Shown: positions 50,301 to 59,327, counted from the stretch's first letter. The stretch is 64,000 nucleotides of DNA from Luteithermobacter gelatinilyticus (GCF_005849285.1 NZ_CP040517.1:812501-876500), one strand, 5' to 3'. Program-made: numbers and translations. Notes: a model not told the origin generated them from the sequence alone.

Positions 50301-50411
50301 TAATATAGGCATGAGTGGTTAAAATTTAAATAGCCATGTGATTTTTTTTATGCCATGACTCTTGGGCACCTTTCTGTTCAAATTGGTTCAATTGGCTCAA
50401 AAAAGGACGAC

Positions 50412-51206
50412 ATGAAACAATATTTGGATCTGATGCGCCATGTCAGGGACACCGGCGTTAAAAAACAGGATCGTACAGGCGTTGGCACCATCAGCTGTTT
50501 CGGCTATCAGATGAGGTTTGACCTGGAACAGGGGTTTCCTCTTCTGACCACCAAAAAACTGCATCTCAAATCCATCATTCACGAGCTTTTGTGGTTTCTT
50601 TCGGGGGAGACCAATATCCGTTATCTGAAAGAGAACGGGGTCAGCATCTGGGACGAATGGGCCGATGAAAACGGTGATCTGGGACCGGTTTACGGACACC
50701 AGTGGCGATCCTGGCCGGCGCGTGATGGTGGGACCATTGATCAGATTGCAAATCTGGTGGATATGCTTCGCACCTCGCCGGATTCCCGGCGGCTGATTGT
50801 GAGCGCCTGGAATGTGGCGGATATTGAACACATGGCATTGCCTCCATGTCACTGTCTGTTTCAGTTTTATGTGGCGAACGGGAAACTGTCCTGCCAGCTC
50901 TACCAGCGCAGCGCGGATGTGTTTCTGGGGGTGCCTTTTAATATTGCCTCCTACGCCTTACTAACTCTGATGCTGGCCCAGGTGACCGGGTACAAACCCG
51001 GTGAATTCATTCATACTTTCGGGGATGTGCATCTGTATCTGAATCATCTGGAGCAGGTGGACCTGCAATTGCGCCGCGAGCCGCTGCCGCTGCCGGAAAT
51101 GAGGCTGAACCCGGAGGTGAAGGACATTTTCAAGTTCAGATATGAGGATTTTGAGCTTCGGGGGTATCAAGCCCATCCCCATATCAAGGCGGAGGTGGCG
51201 GTCTGA
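50412..51206 (+). CDS. thyA: Thymidylate synthase
   Basis: ThyA makes dTMP from dUMP using methylene-tetrahydrofolate. The frame opens at 50355, but the ATG at 50412 has AAGGA at ideal spacing and gives 264 residues, exactly the E. coli length. Visible are [49 protein letters not shown], the active-site Cys146 in [11 protein letters not shown], and [17 protein letters not shown]. Its stop is joined to the folA start as TGATG, a classic thyA-folA pair that recycles the dihydrofolate it produces. Confidence 0.97.
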   Translation: MKQYLDLMRHVRDTGVKKQDRTGVGTISCFGYQMRFDLEQGFPLLTTKKLHLKSIIHELLWFLSGETNIRYLKENGVSIWDEWADENGDLGPVYGHQWRSWPARDGGTIDQIANLVDMLRTSPDSRRLIVSAWNVADIEHMALPPCHCLFQFYVANGKLSCQLYQRSADVFLGVPFNIASYALLTLMLAQVTGYKPGEFIHTFGDVHLYLNHLEQVDLQLRREPLPLPEMRLNPEVKDIFKFRYEDFELRGYQAHPHIKAEVAV

Positions 51207-51712
51207 TGGTGCGGGTCAGCCTGATTGTCGCCATGGCCCGCAACCGGGTGATTGGCAAAGACAATGCCATGCCCTGGCATATTCCCTCGGACCTGAAATA
51301 TTTCAAGGAACAGACACTCGGCAAGCCGGTGATCATGGGACGCAAGACGTTCCAGTCCATCGGCGGGCCACTGCCGGGCCGTCCCAATATTGTGATCACC
51401 CGGAACACCGCCTTTGCGCCGGAAGGGGTGATTGTGGCCCATGATCTGGACATGGCGCTTGAGGTGGCGACGAACCTGGCCGAGGCCAAGGGCATTGACG
51501 AAGTCATGGTGATAGGGGGAGCGGAGATCTATGAACTGACGCTGCCGCTGGCGGACCGGCTGTATCTGACCCGGGTGGAGGCGGAACCGGAAGGAGATGC
51601 CTATTTCCCCGAAATTGACCCCCGGGAGTGGATAGAACGCAGCCGGAAAGAGTGCAAGGCGGGTGAAAAAGACAGCTGCGATTACAGTTTTATTGTCCTG
51701 GATCGCCTCTGA
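51206..51712 (+). CDS. folA: Dihydrofolate reductase
   Basis: FolA reduces dihydrofolate to tetrahydrofolate with NADPH, the target of trimethoprim. The 168-residue protein shows LIVAMARNRVIGKDNAMPWH, then PSDLKYFKE (the catalytic carboxylate), VIMGRKTFQSIGGPLPGR and VIGGAEIYELTLPLADRLYL. All are in the expected order and the length is normal. The ATG overlaps the thyA stop, so the two are translationally coupled. A short tandem repeat starts 18 bases after its stop. Confidence 0.97.
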   Translation: MVRVSLIVAMARNRVIGKDNAMPWHIPSDLKYFKEQTLGKPVIMGRKTFQSIGGPLPGRPNIVITRNTAFAPEGVIVAHDLDMALEVATNLAEAKGIDEVMVIGGAEIYELTLPLADRLYLTRVEAEPEGDAYFPEIDPREWIERSRKECKAGEKDSCDYSFIVLDRL

Positions 51713-51730
51713 GACAAAACTTGACGGGGG

Positions 51731-51788
51731 CCTGGAAATTCACAGGAAATCCGGAAATTCACGGGGAACCTGAAAATTCACGGGGAGT
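51731..51788. repeat. 19-20 bp tandem repeat after folA, three copies
   Basis: Three head-to-tail units share the core GAAATTCAC(A/G)GG or GAAAATTCACGGGG (51731-51750, 51751-51769, 51770-51788). No coding frame or terminator is associated. The rest of the 51713-51960 gap is AT-rich and probably holds the kinase promoter. Confidence 0.7.
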
Positions 51789-51857
51789 CTGGCCCAAGGC
51801 GCTGATACCGCTGGCTTTTGATACTTTTGAAAAAAGTAATATGAAGTTTTTGTGAAC

Positions 51858-51872
51858 GTAACATGTTGTTAA
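51858..51872. promoter_or_regulatory. Near-consensus CtrA box upstream of the histidine kinase
   Basis: GTAA-CATGTTG-TTAA has one perfect half and one half with a single mismatch to TTAA-N7-TTAA, 89 bases before the kinase start codon. It overlaps an AT-rich promoter-like region. One-mismatch sites are common by chance. Confidence 0.3.
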
Positions 51873-51960
51873 CAAAACTTCGCAAATGATACGGCTACAA
51901 GTAAACAATTACATAACAATGCCGTAGTGGGTGTGTCATTTTCACGGGTATCCGCGCCAT

Positions 51961-53187
51961 ATGACAAAATTCGTTGATGACAGAGTGGAGCAGCTGGCCA
52001 TAGATGTTCCCGTGGTCTCTCCCGCCACCTCTTGTGAGGAGGTGTATCGCCTGTTCCAGGATGATCCTGATTTGCTGGCGATAGCTGTTTTGGAAAACGG
52101 GAAACCGGTGGGCCTTGTGCACCGTACAGATATGATGCTGGCGCTGGCGGATCGGTTCGGATTTGCGCTTTATGGACGCAGGCCCATTCATCTTCTCGCC
52201 AATGACTCGCCACTGATTGTGGACGCCTCCAACAGCATTGACTTTCTGAGCAACATGTTGGCCTACGATGCTCCTCATGCGCTGCTCAAGGGGTTCATCA
52301 TCTGTCGCGGCAGGGAATATCTGGGGGTGGGAACGGCCATATCCCTTTTACAGGCCAGTGTGGAACGCAGTAAAAAACGCGCGGAGGAATTGCAGAAAGC
52401 CAAAACTGTTGCCATCGAGGCCAATAAAAGCAAATCCGCTTTTCTTGCCAACATGAACCATGAATTACGCACGCCGCTGAATGCCATTATCGGGTTTACG
52501 GAAATGATGCAGCGGGAAATCTATGGCCGGGTCCCGCAACAGGAATATCGGGAATATATTGATATTGTCCATAATAGCGGCACTCATCTTTTGGGGGTAA
52601 TCAATGCCATTCTCGACATGAGCAAAATTGAAGCGGGCCAGATGGAACTTCATGAAACGGACTGTGACATTTATGAGCTTGTGGTTCAGGTCCGGCGGAT
52701 GTTGATTTCAGCAGCCCAGCACAAAAACATCAACATCGTGCTGAATCTTCAGGACGGCTTGCCCTGTCTTTGGGGCGACCCGACCATGATTCGCCAGATT
52801 CTGCTTAACCTGGTCAATAACGCCATTAAATTTTCCCCTGATTTTACAACGGTGACACTTAAGATCCAATTGCTGCCGTCCGGGGATTTGCAGATTGTTG
52901 TCAGCGATCAGGGAATTGGGATTTCAGAGGCGCATCAGGAAGCCGTGTTGCGACCATTTTTTCAGGTTGAAAGCGATCTTAACCGGTCCCAGGAAGGCAG
53001 TGGCCTGGGATTATCCATTGTGAAGGCCTATCTTGAATTGCACAACGCCCGGCTAACCATTGACAGTGCGCCAGGGGATGGCACCGACATGATTATCGTC
53101 TTCCCCCACGAACGCCTGAGGCTGTACAGCGCAGCGGAAACGTATTATCCGCCGCCGCGGCTGGCCAATATGGGGGCCGGCGCCTGA
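51961..53187 (+). CDS. Cytoplasmic histidine kinase with CBS-like input
   Basis: A 408-residue sensor kinase with no membrane segment. Residues 1-130 look like a CBS pair (VSPATSCEEVYRLFQ, VLENGKPVGLVHRTDMM, ALYGRRPIHLLANDSPLIVD). A short coiled coil leads to the dimer/phosphoacceptor helix FLANMNHELRTPLNAIIGF with His167. The ATPase domain has ILLNLVNNAIKFSP (N box), DQGIGIS (G1), PFFQVES (F box) and GSGLGLSIVKAYLELH (G2). The H-box resembles PleC/DivJ/PdhS-type kinases of alphaproteobacteria. No response regulator is adjacent. A longer frame starts with GTG at 51931; the ATG at 51961 is preferred although its ribosome site is weak. Confidence 0.88.
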   Translation: MTKFVDDRVEQLAIDVPVVSPATSCEEVYRLFQDDPDLLAIAVLENGKPVGLVHRTDMMLALADRFGFALYGRRPIHLLANDSPLIVDASNSIDFLSNMLAYDAPHALLKGFIICRGREYLGVGTAISLLQASVERSKKRAEELQKAKTVAIEANKSKSAFLANMNHELRTPLNAIIGFTEMMQREIYGRVPQQEYREYIDIVHNSGTHLLGVINAILDMSKIEAGQMELHETDCDIYELVVQVRRMLISAAQHKNINIVLNLQDGLPCLWGDPTMIRQILLNLVNNAIKFSPDFTTVTLKIQLLPSGDLQIVVSDQGIGISEAHQEAVLRPFFQVESDLNRSQEGSGLGLSIVKAYLELHNARLTIDSAPGDGTDMIIVFPHERLRLYSAAETYYPPPRLANMGAGA

Positions 53188-53197
53188 TCCTCTCTCT

Positions 53198-53236
53198 TGG
53201 AGTGAATTGTGCATAGGTTGGCTCAATTTACTCTAA
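53198..53236. mobile_element. Minimal MITE-like copy after the kinase gene
   Basis: A 39-base near-palindrome with GAGTGAATTGTGCATAGG at the left and CTCAATTTACTCTAA at the right, almost identical to the copy at 35149 but in inverted orientation. Its left flank has TTGG where TTAG is expected, so one boundary TA has mutated. It begins 10 bases after the kinase stop. Confidence 0.65.
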
Positions 53237-53287
53237 AACCCTGAGACAGGGGGGATGACGCACTCATCAGTGTGCAAAGCACACTAT

Positions 53288-53309
53288 ATCAGATCAGGAT
53301 CAGATCAGG
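53288..53309. repeat. 11-bp tandem duplication spanning a stop codon
   Basis: ATCAGATCAGG is repeated head to tail (53288-53298, 53299-53309). The second unit contains the stop codon and last two codons of the minus-strand CoA-binding protein gene. Confidence 0.75.
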
Positions 53310-53734
53310 TGTTTCAACAGGCCCAGACGGGGAATCTCGATTTTTGGACAGCGGTCCATGACGACCGTGAGCCCCCTGGCGCGGGCCTTTTCCGCGGCGG
53401 TCTCATTGATCACGCCCAACTGCATCCATACGGCTTTGGCACCGATGTCAATGGCCTCGTCCACAGCAGTGGCGGCGTCCCTGGAATTGCGGAAAATATC
53501 GACGATGTCGACGGGCACCTTAATGTCCGCGAGACGGGCGACCACCTTGCGCCCATACAGGTCCTGTCCGGCCAGTCCCGGATTGACGGGATACACTTCA
53601 TATCCCTGATCAATCAGGAATTTCAGCACCCGGTTGCTGGCGCGTTCGGGATTGTGGCTGGCCCCGACCAGCGCAATGACTTTGCTGCGGCTCAGAAGGT
53701 CGCGCAAAGCGTCGTCAGAAGGCGATTGGGTCAT
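53300..53734 (-). CDS. CoA-binding domain protein (YccU type)
   Basis: A 144-residue single-domain Rossmann protein of the CoA-binding family. [20 protein letters not shown] is the nucleotide loop, and [19 protein letters not shown] and [10 protein letters not shown] follow. It ends with [14 protein letters not shown], which matches the family C-terminus. These proteins resemble the CoA-binding domain of succinyl-CoA synthetase; the physiological role is unclear. Its ATG overlaps the mrp stop (ATGA on the minus strand), so it is coupled to mrp. Confidence 0.9.
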   Translation of the reverse strand: MTQSPSDDALRDLLSRSKVIALVGASHNPERASNRVLKFLIDQGYEVYPVNPGLAGQDLYGRKVVARLADIKVPVDIVDIFRNSRDAATAVDEAIDIGAKAVWMQLGVINETAAEKARARGLTVVMDRCPKIEIPRLGLLKHLI

Positions 53735-54873
53735 GAAAGCTGCTCCATGATGTGACGGGCGATGTTCAGATAGGCCTGACTGTGGGGACTGTCAGGGGTA
53801 TGGGCCACAAGGGGGGTGCCGGCGTCCGATGTTTCACGGATGTCCATGTGTAACGGAATTTCCCCGAGAAAGGTCATGCCCTTTTCTTTGGCTGTGTTCC
53901 GCCCGCCGCCATGGCCGAATATGTCGCTGCGCTCCCCGCAATGCGGACACAGGAAATAACTCATATTTTCAATCAGCCCGAACACCCGGATGTTGGTTTT
54001 CCGGAACATGTCCAATCCCTTGCGGGCGTCGATAAGCGCAATATCCTGCGGGGTGGACACAATGACGGCCCCGTCCAGTTGTACAGTCTGCACCAGCGTG
54101 AGCTGCGCATCTCCGGTTCCCGGCGGCAGGTCTACAATCAGTACATCCAGGTCGCCCTCCAAGTCCCATTTCACATCCCGCAACATCTGTTGGATGGCGC
54201 CCATCACCATCGGACCGCGCCAGATAGTGGCGGTATCCTTTTCCAGAAGGTAGCCGATGGACATGCTGGCCAGACCGTGCCGGAAGACCGGTGTGATCTT
54301 GCCCCCGCCCAGATTTTCGGGGCGGGCATCATCCGCCCCGAGCAGGCGCGGAATGGAAGGGCCGTAGATGTCAATATCGAAAATGCCGGCCTTCAAGCCC
54401 AGCTTTTGAAAAGCCAGGGCCAGATTGACCGAAGTTGTGGATTTCCCCACGCCACCCTTGCCGCTGGCCACGGCAATGACGTGTTTGACGCCGGGAACCG
54501 GCAGAGCCGGTCCGGGGGTGCCGGCATGGGGCATTGGTCGGTGTTGGGGGGGCTTTTGGGCAGGCTTCTGCGGCCGGGGAGCGGCAGCAGCGGCTGCCGG
54601 CGAACGTTCTGCTGTCAAGACGGACGTGACTTTTTCAACCCCTTTCAGGGTCAGCAGGACCCTGTCCGCCTCGCGACGAAGGTCTTCCATCAGGTTGGCT
54701 TCCGCTGGATCAATTTCCAGGGCAAAATAGACGTGACCGTTTTCCAACCGCAGCCCCTGCACCAGCCCCAGGGAGACAAGATCCTTCCCTTTATCGGGAT
54801 GCACAACGGTGCGCAGTTTCTCAAGCAGGGCTTCTTGGCTGATTTTGTTTCGTTTTTTCTTGATATTGAACAT
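53731..54873 (-). CDS. mrp: Mrp/ApbC iron-sulfur cluster carrier ATPase
   Basis: Mrp/ApbC is a P-loop ATPase of the MinD/NBP35 group that carries and delivers iron-sulfur clusters. The 380-residue protein has an N-terminal DUF59/MIP18-like domain (about 1-90). An Ala/Pro/Gln linker of about 40 residues follows, then the deviant Walker [12 protein letters not shown] (136-146), [25 protein letters not shown] and the cluster-binding CPHCG. Divergence from hflK is separated by 281 bases. Need for cluster delivery fits the nearby class I fumarase, though this link is speculative. Confidence 0.95.
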   Translation of the reverse strand: MFNIKKKRNKISQEALLEKLRTVVHPDKGKDLVSLGLVQGLRLENGHVYFALEIDPAEANLMEDLRREADRVLLTLKGVEKVTSVLTAERSPAAAAAAPRPQKPAQKPPQHRPMPHAGTPGPALPVPGVKHVIAVASGKGGVGKSTTSVNLALAFQKLGLKAGIFDIDIYGPSIPRLLGADDARPENLGGGKITPVFRHGLASMSIGYLLEKDTATIWRGPMVMGAIQQMLRDVKWDLEGDLDVLIVDLPPGTGDAQLTLVQTVQLDGAVIVSTPQDIALIDARKGLDMFRKTNIRVFGLIENMSYFLCPHCGERSDIFGHGGGRNTAKEKGMTFLGEIPLHMDIRETSDAGTPLVAHTPDSPHSQAYLNIARHIMEQLS

Positions 54874-55030
54874 AGAGGTCTTACCTATAAATAGCTTTTT
54901 GCGTCGTCAGAAACGAGGCGATACAGCTTGAGCCTAAAACTGGTACGCTGTTCCGTGCCGCAAGTTTATTGCTGATGTCATTGAAACGGAACACTGCATA
55001 GCATATAAGGCTAGAAGAGCATTTTTAAAA

Positions 55031-55049
55031 GGGAAAGTCGAACTTTCCC
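55031..55049 (-). other. Strong short hairpin in the mrp-hflK divergent gap
   Basis: GGGAAAGT-CGA-ACTTTCCC is a perfect 8-base stem. On the minus strand it is followed by TTTTAAAAA and so looks like a terminator, but no gene lies upstream of it on that strand. It could insulate mrp from antisense transcription or act as an operator. The 281-base gap 54874-55154 contains no gene. Confidence 0.4.
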
Positions 55050-55154
55050 CGTAATAAGGCATGATATCGCCGGTGAGTAAAATGAGCAGGGGCGAATTGT
55101 GCCGAAAATGAGCTTAGGTGATGGGATATATTGGATTTAGTCAAGGAGGTTTGA

Positions 55155-56219
55155 ATGCCCTGGCAGAATAATGGCGGTGGAGGAGATCGTGGACCCTGGG
55201 GACAGGGGCCTCGTCGTGGCGGCGGGCAGGAGCCGCCAAATATTGATGATCTTCTGCGCAAGGGGCAGGATAAGTTCCGGTCTATTTTTTCCGGGGGGGG
55301 CGGAAAAGGGTTTTACCTGATTGCTCTGCTAATCGTGGCGGGATGGCTGGCCACTGGCATTTACAAGGTCAATCCCAATGAAGCGGGTGTTGTTCTGCGG
55401 TTTGGCAAATGGGTGGACACCACGGCGCCGGGACTGCATTATCATCTGCCGGCTCCGATCGAGACGGTGTACAAACCCAAGGTAACGGAAATTAACCAGA
55501 TTGATATTGGGGTTCCGGCTGGCAGCAATGTTCAGGCACGGCGCACCACGACCGATTTGGGCAAAGAACGTCAGATGCTGACCGGGGATGAGAACATCGT
55601 GGATGTGGATTTCTCCGTGCTCTGGCGGATTTCTGATCCGGCCAAGTTTCTTTTTAATGTGGAAAATCAGAACCACACCATCCGCTCCGTGGCCCAGAGT
55701 GCGGTGCGGGACATTATTGCCCAGACTCCCATTCAAAAAGCCTTGACGGCTGGACGGGCGGATATCGAGCAGCGGGCCCAGGACTCTATTCAGAACATTC
55801 TGGACAGATATGATGCCGGGGTGCAGATTACCCGCGTGAAACTGACCAAAGTGGATCCGCCGGCCCAGGTTATTGAAGCATTCCGTGAAGTACAACGGGC
55901 CGAGGCGGACCGGGAAAAAGCCGTCAATCAGGCCGAAGCCTATAAAAATGACATCGTTCCCCGCGCCCGTGGTGAAGCGGCCAAGATGTTGCAGGAAGCC
56001 GAAGCGTACCACGCGCAGGTGATCGCCAAGGCGGAAGGGGAAGCGGCCCGTTTTCTGTCGATCTACGAAGAATATAAAAAGGCCAAGGATGTGACGCGCA
56101 AACGTATGTATCTTGAGACCATGGAAGAAATTCTCAGCAAAATTGACAAGGTTCTGGTGGAAAAGGAAGGTGGAGTCATCCCTTATCTGCCGTTGCCGGA
56201 ACTGAAGAATAAGCAGTAA
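55155..56219 (+). CDS. hflK: HflK, subunit of the FtsH-regulating SPFH complex
   Basis: HflK is a membrane-anchored band-7/SPFH protein that with HflC forms a large periplasmic cage around the FtsH protease. The 354-residue protein has a Gly/Pro/Arg-rich cytoplasmic N-terminus (WQNNGGGGDRGPWGQGPRRG), a membrane segment near 53-70 (FYLIALLIVAGWLATGIY), the SPFH domain from VNPNEAGVVLRFGKW, and a long coiled coil (REVQRAEADREKAVNQAEAY). AAGGAGG precedes the ATG. hflC follows after 20 bases. Confidence 0.95.
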   Translation: MPWQNNGGGGDRGPWGQGPRRGGGQEPPNIDDLLRKGQDKFRSIFSGGGGKGFYLIALLIVAGWLATGIYKVNPNEAGVVLRFGKWVDTTAPGLHYHLPAPIETVYKPKVTEINQIDIGVPAGSNVQARRTTTDLGKERQMLTGDENIVDVDFSVLWRISDPAKFLFNVENQNHTIRSVAQSAVRDIIAQTPIQKALTAGRADIEQRAQDSIQNILDRYDAGVQITRVKLTKVDPPAQVIEAFREVQRAEADREKAVNQAEAYKNDIVPRARGEAAKMLQEAEAYHAQVIAKAEGEAARFLSIYEEYKKAKDVTRKRMYLETMEEILSKIDKVLVEKEGGVIPYLPLPELKNKQ

Positions 56220-56239
56220 CGGGAAGGTGGAGAACTGAG

Positions 56240-57109
56240 ATGAGCAAATTTGGATCATTGTCCGTACTGGTTATTCTGGGGCTGGCCGCGATTGTCGGGG
56301 GGGCGTCCGTCTACACGGTGAAGGAAACTGAACAGGCGCTGGTATTGCAGTTCGGGAACCCGGTTCATACGGAACAGGAAGCCGGCCTGCATTTCAAAAC
56401 CCCCTTCCTGCAAAATGTGATTTATCTGGATAAACGTATCCTGCTTCTGGATACGCCGGAACAGGAAGTCATTACCGAGGACCAGAAACGGATCATCGTG
56501 GATGCCTTTACCGAATACCGGATTCTGGATCCGCTGAAAGTTTATCAGACCGTGCGGAATATCATGGGGGCGGAACTGCGCCTGTCTACGATTATCAATT
56601 CCAACATGCGCGAGGTTTTGGGCCGCATGAAATTCAGCACGATTCTGAGCGGCGAGCGTGATGAAATGCGCCAGGAAATCCTGAAAAGCGTGGCGGATGA
56701 GGCGGAGGAGCTTGGGGTCGAAATTGTTGATGTCCGCATTCGCCGTACCGATCTGCCGATTCAGAACAGCCAGAATATTTTCCAGCGTATGGAAGCCGAG
56801 CGGGAGCGTGAAGCCCGTGAAGCCCGGGCCCTTGGTGAAGAAGAAGCGGTGCGGATCCGCTCTTCGGCGGAAAAGGAACGGACCATTCTGTTAGCGGAAG
56901 CCGAAAGAGAGTCGCAGAAGATGCGTGGGCAGGGCGATGCCATAGCCGCACGCACCTTTGCCGAAGCCTTCAACAAAGACCCGGAGTTTTACGAATTTTA
57001 CCGGTCTTTGCAGGCTTATCGGGAAGCCATCAATAAAGGGGATACCACGATGGTTCTGTCACCGGACAGCGAGTTTTTCCGGTATTTTGGCAACAAGGAC
57101 GGAAAATAG
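56240..57109 (+). CDS. hflC: HflC, subunit of the FtsH-regulating SPFH complex
   Basis: The partner of HflK. The 289-residue protein has an N-terminal membrane segment (LSVLVILGLAAIVGGASVYTV) and the SPFH domain starting VKETEQALVLQFGNPV. It also contains ELGVEIVDVRIRRTDLP, then a coiled coil with repeated Glu/Arg/Ala (MEAEREREAREARALGEEEA), and it ends with the FYRSLQAYREAI segment of the family. Order, spacing and length fit the standard hflK-hflC operon. Confidence 0.95.
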   Translation: MSKFGSLSVLVILGLAAIVGGASVYTVKETEQALVLQFGNPVHTEQEAGLHFKTPFLQNVIYLDKRILLLDTPEQEVITEDQKRIIVDAFTEYRILDPLKVYQTVRNIMGAELRLSTIINSNMREVLGRMKFSTILSGERDEMRQEILKSVADEAEELGVEIVDVRIRRTDLPIQNSQNIFQRMEAEREREAREARALGEEEAVRIRSSAEKERTILLAEAERESQKMRGQGDAIAARTFAEAFNKDPEFYEFYRSLQAYREAINKGDTTMVLSPDSEFFRYFGNKDGK

Positions 57110-57117
57110 CCCCCGTC

Positions 57118-57300
57118 ATGAATGACTTGCTGATGGCGCTAGGGTTGGTTTTGGTGATTGAGGGCATTCTGTATGCCCTCTTTCCCGAACAGATGCGCCG
57201 GATGATGCGGGCGGCCCTGGAGCTTTCGGAAATGTCCTTGCGGATCAGCGGACTCGTGGCTGTTATCCTGGGCATCGGGATTATTTATGCGATGAAATAA
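57118..57300 (+). CDS. DUF2065 small membrane protein
   Basis: A 60-residue protein with two hydrophobic helices (LLMALGLVLVIEGILYALF and ISGLVAVILGIGIIY) joined by a basic loop PEQMRRMMRAA. This is the DUF2065 (YjeT-like) family, regularly found right after hflC in proteobacteria and of unknown function. Gene position, eight bases after hflC, supports a role linked to the HflKC-FtsH complex. Confidence 0.9.
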   Translation: MNDLLMALGLVLVIEGILYALFPEQMRRMMRAALELSEMSLRISGLVAVILGIGIIYAMK

Positions 57301-57513
57301 AGGAAAAACGCGACCAATCAGTTTGCAGAACCTTATTTCCTTCTTATTTTGTAATAGAATCGTTTCATAGGCCCTCAAAAGGGTTCGGTGTGGGGAACAG
57401 GGAAAGGCAAGGAGAGCGTCGTGTACCTTTTGGGCGAAAAAACAGGACAGCGCCTTGGGCCACAGTCCATAAACAGCAATAAGTCATCAAGTGGAAAGAT
57501 ATCAGGAAAAGGC

Positions 57514-58986
57514 ATGAGTTCAATCAGACATATTTTTATGGGGGCGCTGGTGGTGGTTCTTACTGCCGCGGCGATCCCCGCGACAGTTTTTGCCAAAGAA
57601 GCTCCGGCATCCTTTGCGGATTTGGCAGAGAAACTGCTCCCGGCCGTGGTCAATGTCTATACCAAACAGACCATAAATATTGACCGGGACCGGGGGTTTC
57701 CGGGATTCCCGCCGGGGTCGCCTTTTGAGGAGTTCTTCAAACGGTTCGAGGATCGCAATAATGGGGACGAGGACGGCCGCCGCCCGCGAACCCGGCAGCG
57801 TATGTCCTTGGGCTCAGGATTCATTATTTCCTCAGAGGGTATTATTGTCACCAACAATCATGTGATCGAAGATGCGGACGAGGTTTCCGTCCGCATGCAT
57901 GACGGCACCGAATATGATGCCGAAATTGTGGGCAAGGACACTAAGGTTGATCTGGCGGTGCTCCGGGTCAAGGCCAAAAAACCCCTGCCTTATGTCACCT
58001 TTGGGGATGACACCAAATCCCGGGTTGGTGACTGGGTTGTGGCGATTGGCAATCCCTATGGTCTTGGCGGCACGGTCACCGCAGGGATCATTTCCGCCCG
58101 CAACCGGGATATCAACAGCGGTCCCTATGACGATTACCTGCAAACCGATGCTTCCATTAACCGGGGGAATTCCGGTGGCCCGATGTTCAATATGGATGGG
58201 GAGGTGATTGGTATCAACACGGCCATTTATTCCCCCTCCGGCGGCAATATTGGTATTGGGTTTGCTGTTCCGTCCAGCCAGGCCAAACGGGTGATCGACC
58301 AGATCCTCGAATATGGCCATGTGCGTCGGGGCTGGCTTGGGGTCACCATTCAGGCGGTGACCGAGGAAATTGCCGAAAGCCTGGGGCTTGATGAGGCCCG
58401 GGGAGCTTTGGTTTCTACTGTCAATAACGGCAGCCCGGCCGATGATGCCGGTATTGAATCCGGGGATATCATCCTTGAATTTGATGGCAAGGATGTTGAG
58501 GAAATGCGGGAGCTGCCACGCCTTGTTGCCGATACGGAAATCGGCAAGACTGTTAAAGTCAAGGTGCTGCGCAAGGGTAAGATAAAAACCCTGAAAGTCA
58601 CCATTGCCGAACTGAAGGAAGACGATGAAGTGGCTGTGCCGTCCAAACTGGACAAGAAAAAAGACCAGGGACCGGAAAAAAGCCTGTTGGGTATGACGCT
58701 TGAGAATCTGGACAGGGAAACGCGCGAGGCGCTGAACCTGGATGAGGATTTCCAGGGCGTGGTGATCACCCATGTGGAGCGTTACAGCCCGTCGTCCGAA
58801 CGGGGCCTGCGGCGGGGTGATGTGATTGTGGAAATCACCCAGGTCGAGGTCAGCACCGTGGAAGAGGCCCGCAAGCGGATCGAAGAGCTGCGCGCCATGG
58901 GCCGTAAATCTATCCTGCTCAAGGTTTATCGCCGGGGCAGTTATTCCCATGTGGCTGTGAGCTTTGATGAGGAAGAAGAGCAATAA
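57514..58986 (+). CDS. degP: Periplasmic Do/DegP-type serine protease
   Basis: A periplasmic HtrA protease and chaperone that degrades misfolded envelope proteins. From the ATG at 57514 (AGGAAAAGG upstream) the 490-residue protein has a signal peptide ending near AKEA. The catalytic triad is His116 in TNNHVIED, Asp146 in KVDLAVLR and Ser220 in RGNSGGP. Two PDZ domains follow (about 270-370 and 400-480). The frame extends 42 codons upstream but that part lacks a ribosome site. It is separated from the DUF2065 gene by about 210 bases, so it likely has its own promoter. A good terminator follows. Confidence 0.95.
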   Translation: MSSIRHIFMGALVVVLTAAAIPATVFAKEAPASFADLAEKLLPAVVNVYTKQTINIDRDRGFPGFPPGSPFEEFFKRFEDRNNGDEDGRRPRTRQRMSLGSGFIISSEGIIVTNNHVIEDADEVSVRMHDGTEYDAEIVGKDTKVDLAVLRVKAKKPLPYVTFGDDTKSRVGDWVVAIGNPYGLGGTVTAGIISARNRDINSGPYDDYLQTDASINRGNSGGPMFNMDGEVIGINTAIYSPSGGNIGIGFAVPSSQAKRVIDQILEYGHVRRGWLGVTIQAVTEEIAESLGLDEARGALVSTVNNGSPADDAGIESGDIILEFDGKDVEEMRELPRLVADTEIGKTVKVKVLRKGKIKTLKVTIAELKEDDEVAVPSKLDKKKDQGPEKSLLGMTLENLDRETREALNLDEDFQGVVITHVERYSPSSERGLRRGDVIVEITQVEVSTVEEARKRIEELRAMGRKSILLKVYRRGSYSHVAVSFDEEEEQ

Positions 58987-59010
58987 GCCTTGCCAAAACA
59001 GAATAAAAGA

Positions 59011-59037
59011 CAAAGGCCGGGAAAATCCCGGCCTTTG
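59011..59037 (+). terminator. Terminator of degP
   Basis: CAAAGGCCGGGA (59011-59022) and TCCCGGCCTTTG (59026-59037) form a perfect 12-base stem with a 3-base loop, 25 bases after the degP stop. The following T-run is short. Confidence 0.8.
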
Positions 59038-59072
59038 TAGTTTCATAATTCTGTCCCACCAAAAAATGGGAA

Positions 59073-59153
59073 AAAATGGGGACAGTATACTATTTAATTG
59101 AGAACAGAGTAAAAGAGTAAATAAAATTATAAATAGTATACTGTCCCCATTTT
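59073..59153. repeat. Perfect 23-bp inverted repeat with GTATACTGTCCCC arms
   Basis: The arms AAATGGGGACAGTATACTAT (plus TTA) and the complementary TAAATAGTATACTGTCCCC (plus ATTT) enclose a 34-base AT-rich loop. From memory, GGGGACAGTATACT motifs often accompany REP-associated Y1 transposases. No such gene is in the window, so this may be a non-autonomous relic. It lies in the 58987-59512 gap (526 bases), which also holds the degP terminator, a REP-like repeat and a MITE-end remnant. Confidence 0.7.
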
Positions 59154-59212
59154 CCCTGTCCACATTTTCCCCGACGGAGATTTACCACCGCCGATGATCG
59201 TGTTGACATCCG

Positions 59213-59257
59213 CTCTGGGCCCCCGCCTGCGCGGGAGCGACGGAAGGGGGCTTCGGG
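59213..59257. repeat. REP-like repeat, copy 2
   Basis: CTCTGGGCCCCCGCCTGCGC then GGGAGCGACG and GCTTCGGGA match the repeat at 46605-46650 in the opposite orientation. The core CCCGCCTGCGCGGG can fold into a stem. No coding frame covers it. Confidence 0.65.
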
Positions 59258-59314
59258 AGGTCGTGATGGCGCAGGCTATCCCTAACATGGCAAATGACGC
59301 GGTCATCAATGGCG

Positions 59315-59327
59315 CAAATTCACTCTA
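59315..59327. repeat. Possible remnant of the MITE-like terminal repeat
   Basis: CAAATTCACTCTA shares 12 bases with the outer end of the 12825 element (CAATTCACTCTA with one added A). No partner end is seen. The match is short and could be chance. Confidence 0.25.

Noticed and set aside
50029-50322. 97-codon plus-strand frame between sspB and thyA
   Set aside because: It lies across the tmRNA gene on the opposite strand; the amino-acid sequence shows no protein-like pattern.
51731-51788. CRISPR-like array after folA
   Set aside because: Three direct units of 19-20 bases without spacers; this is a simple tandem repeat.
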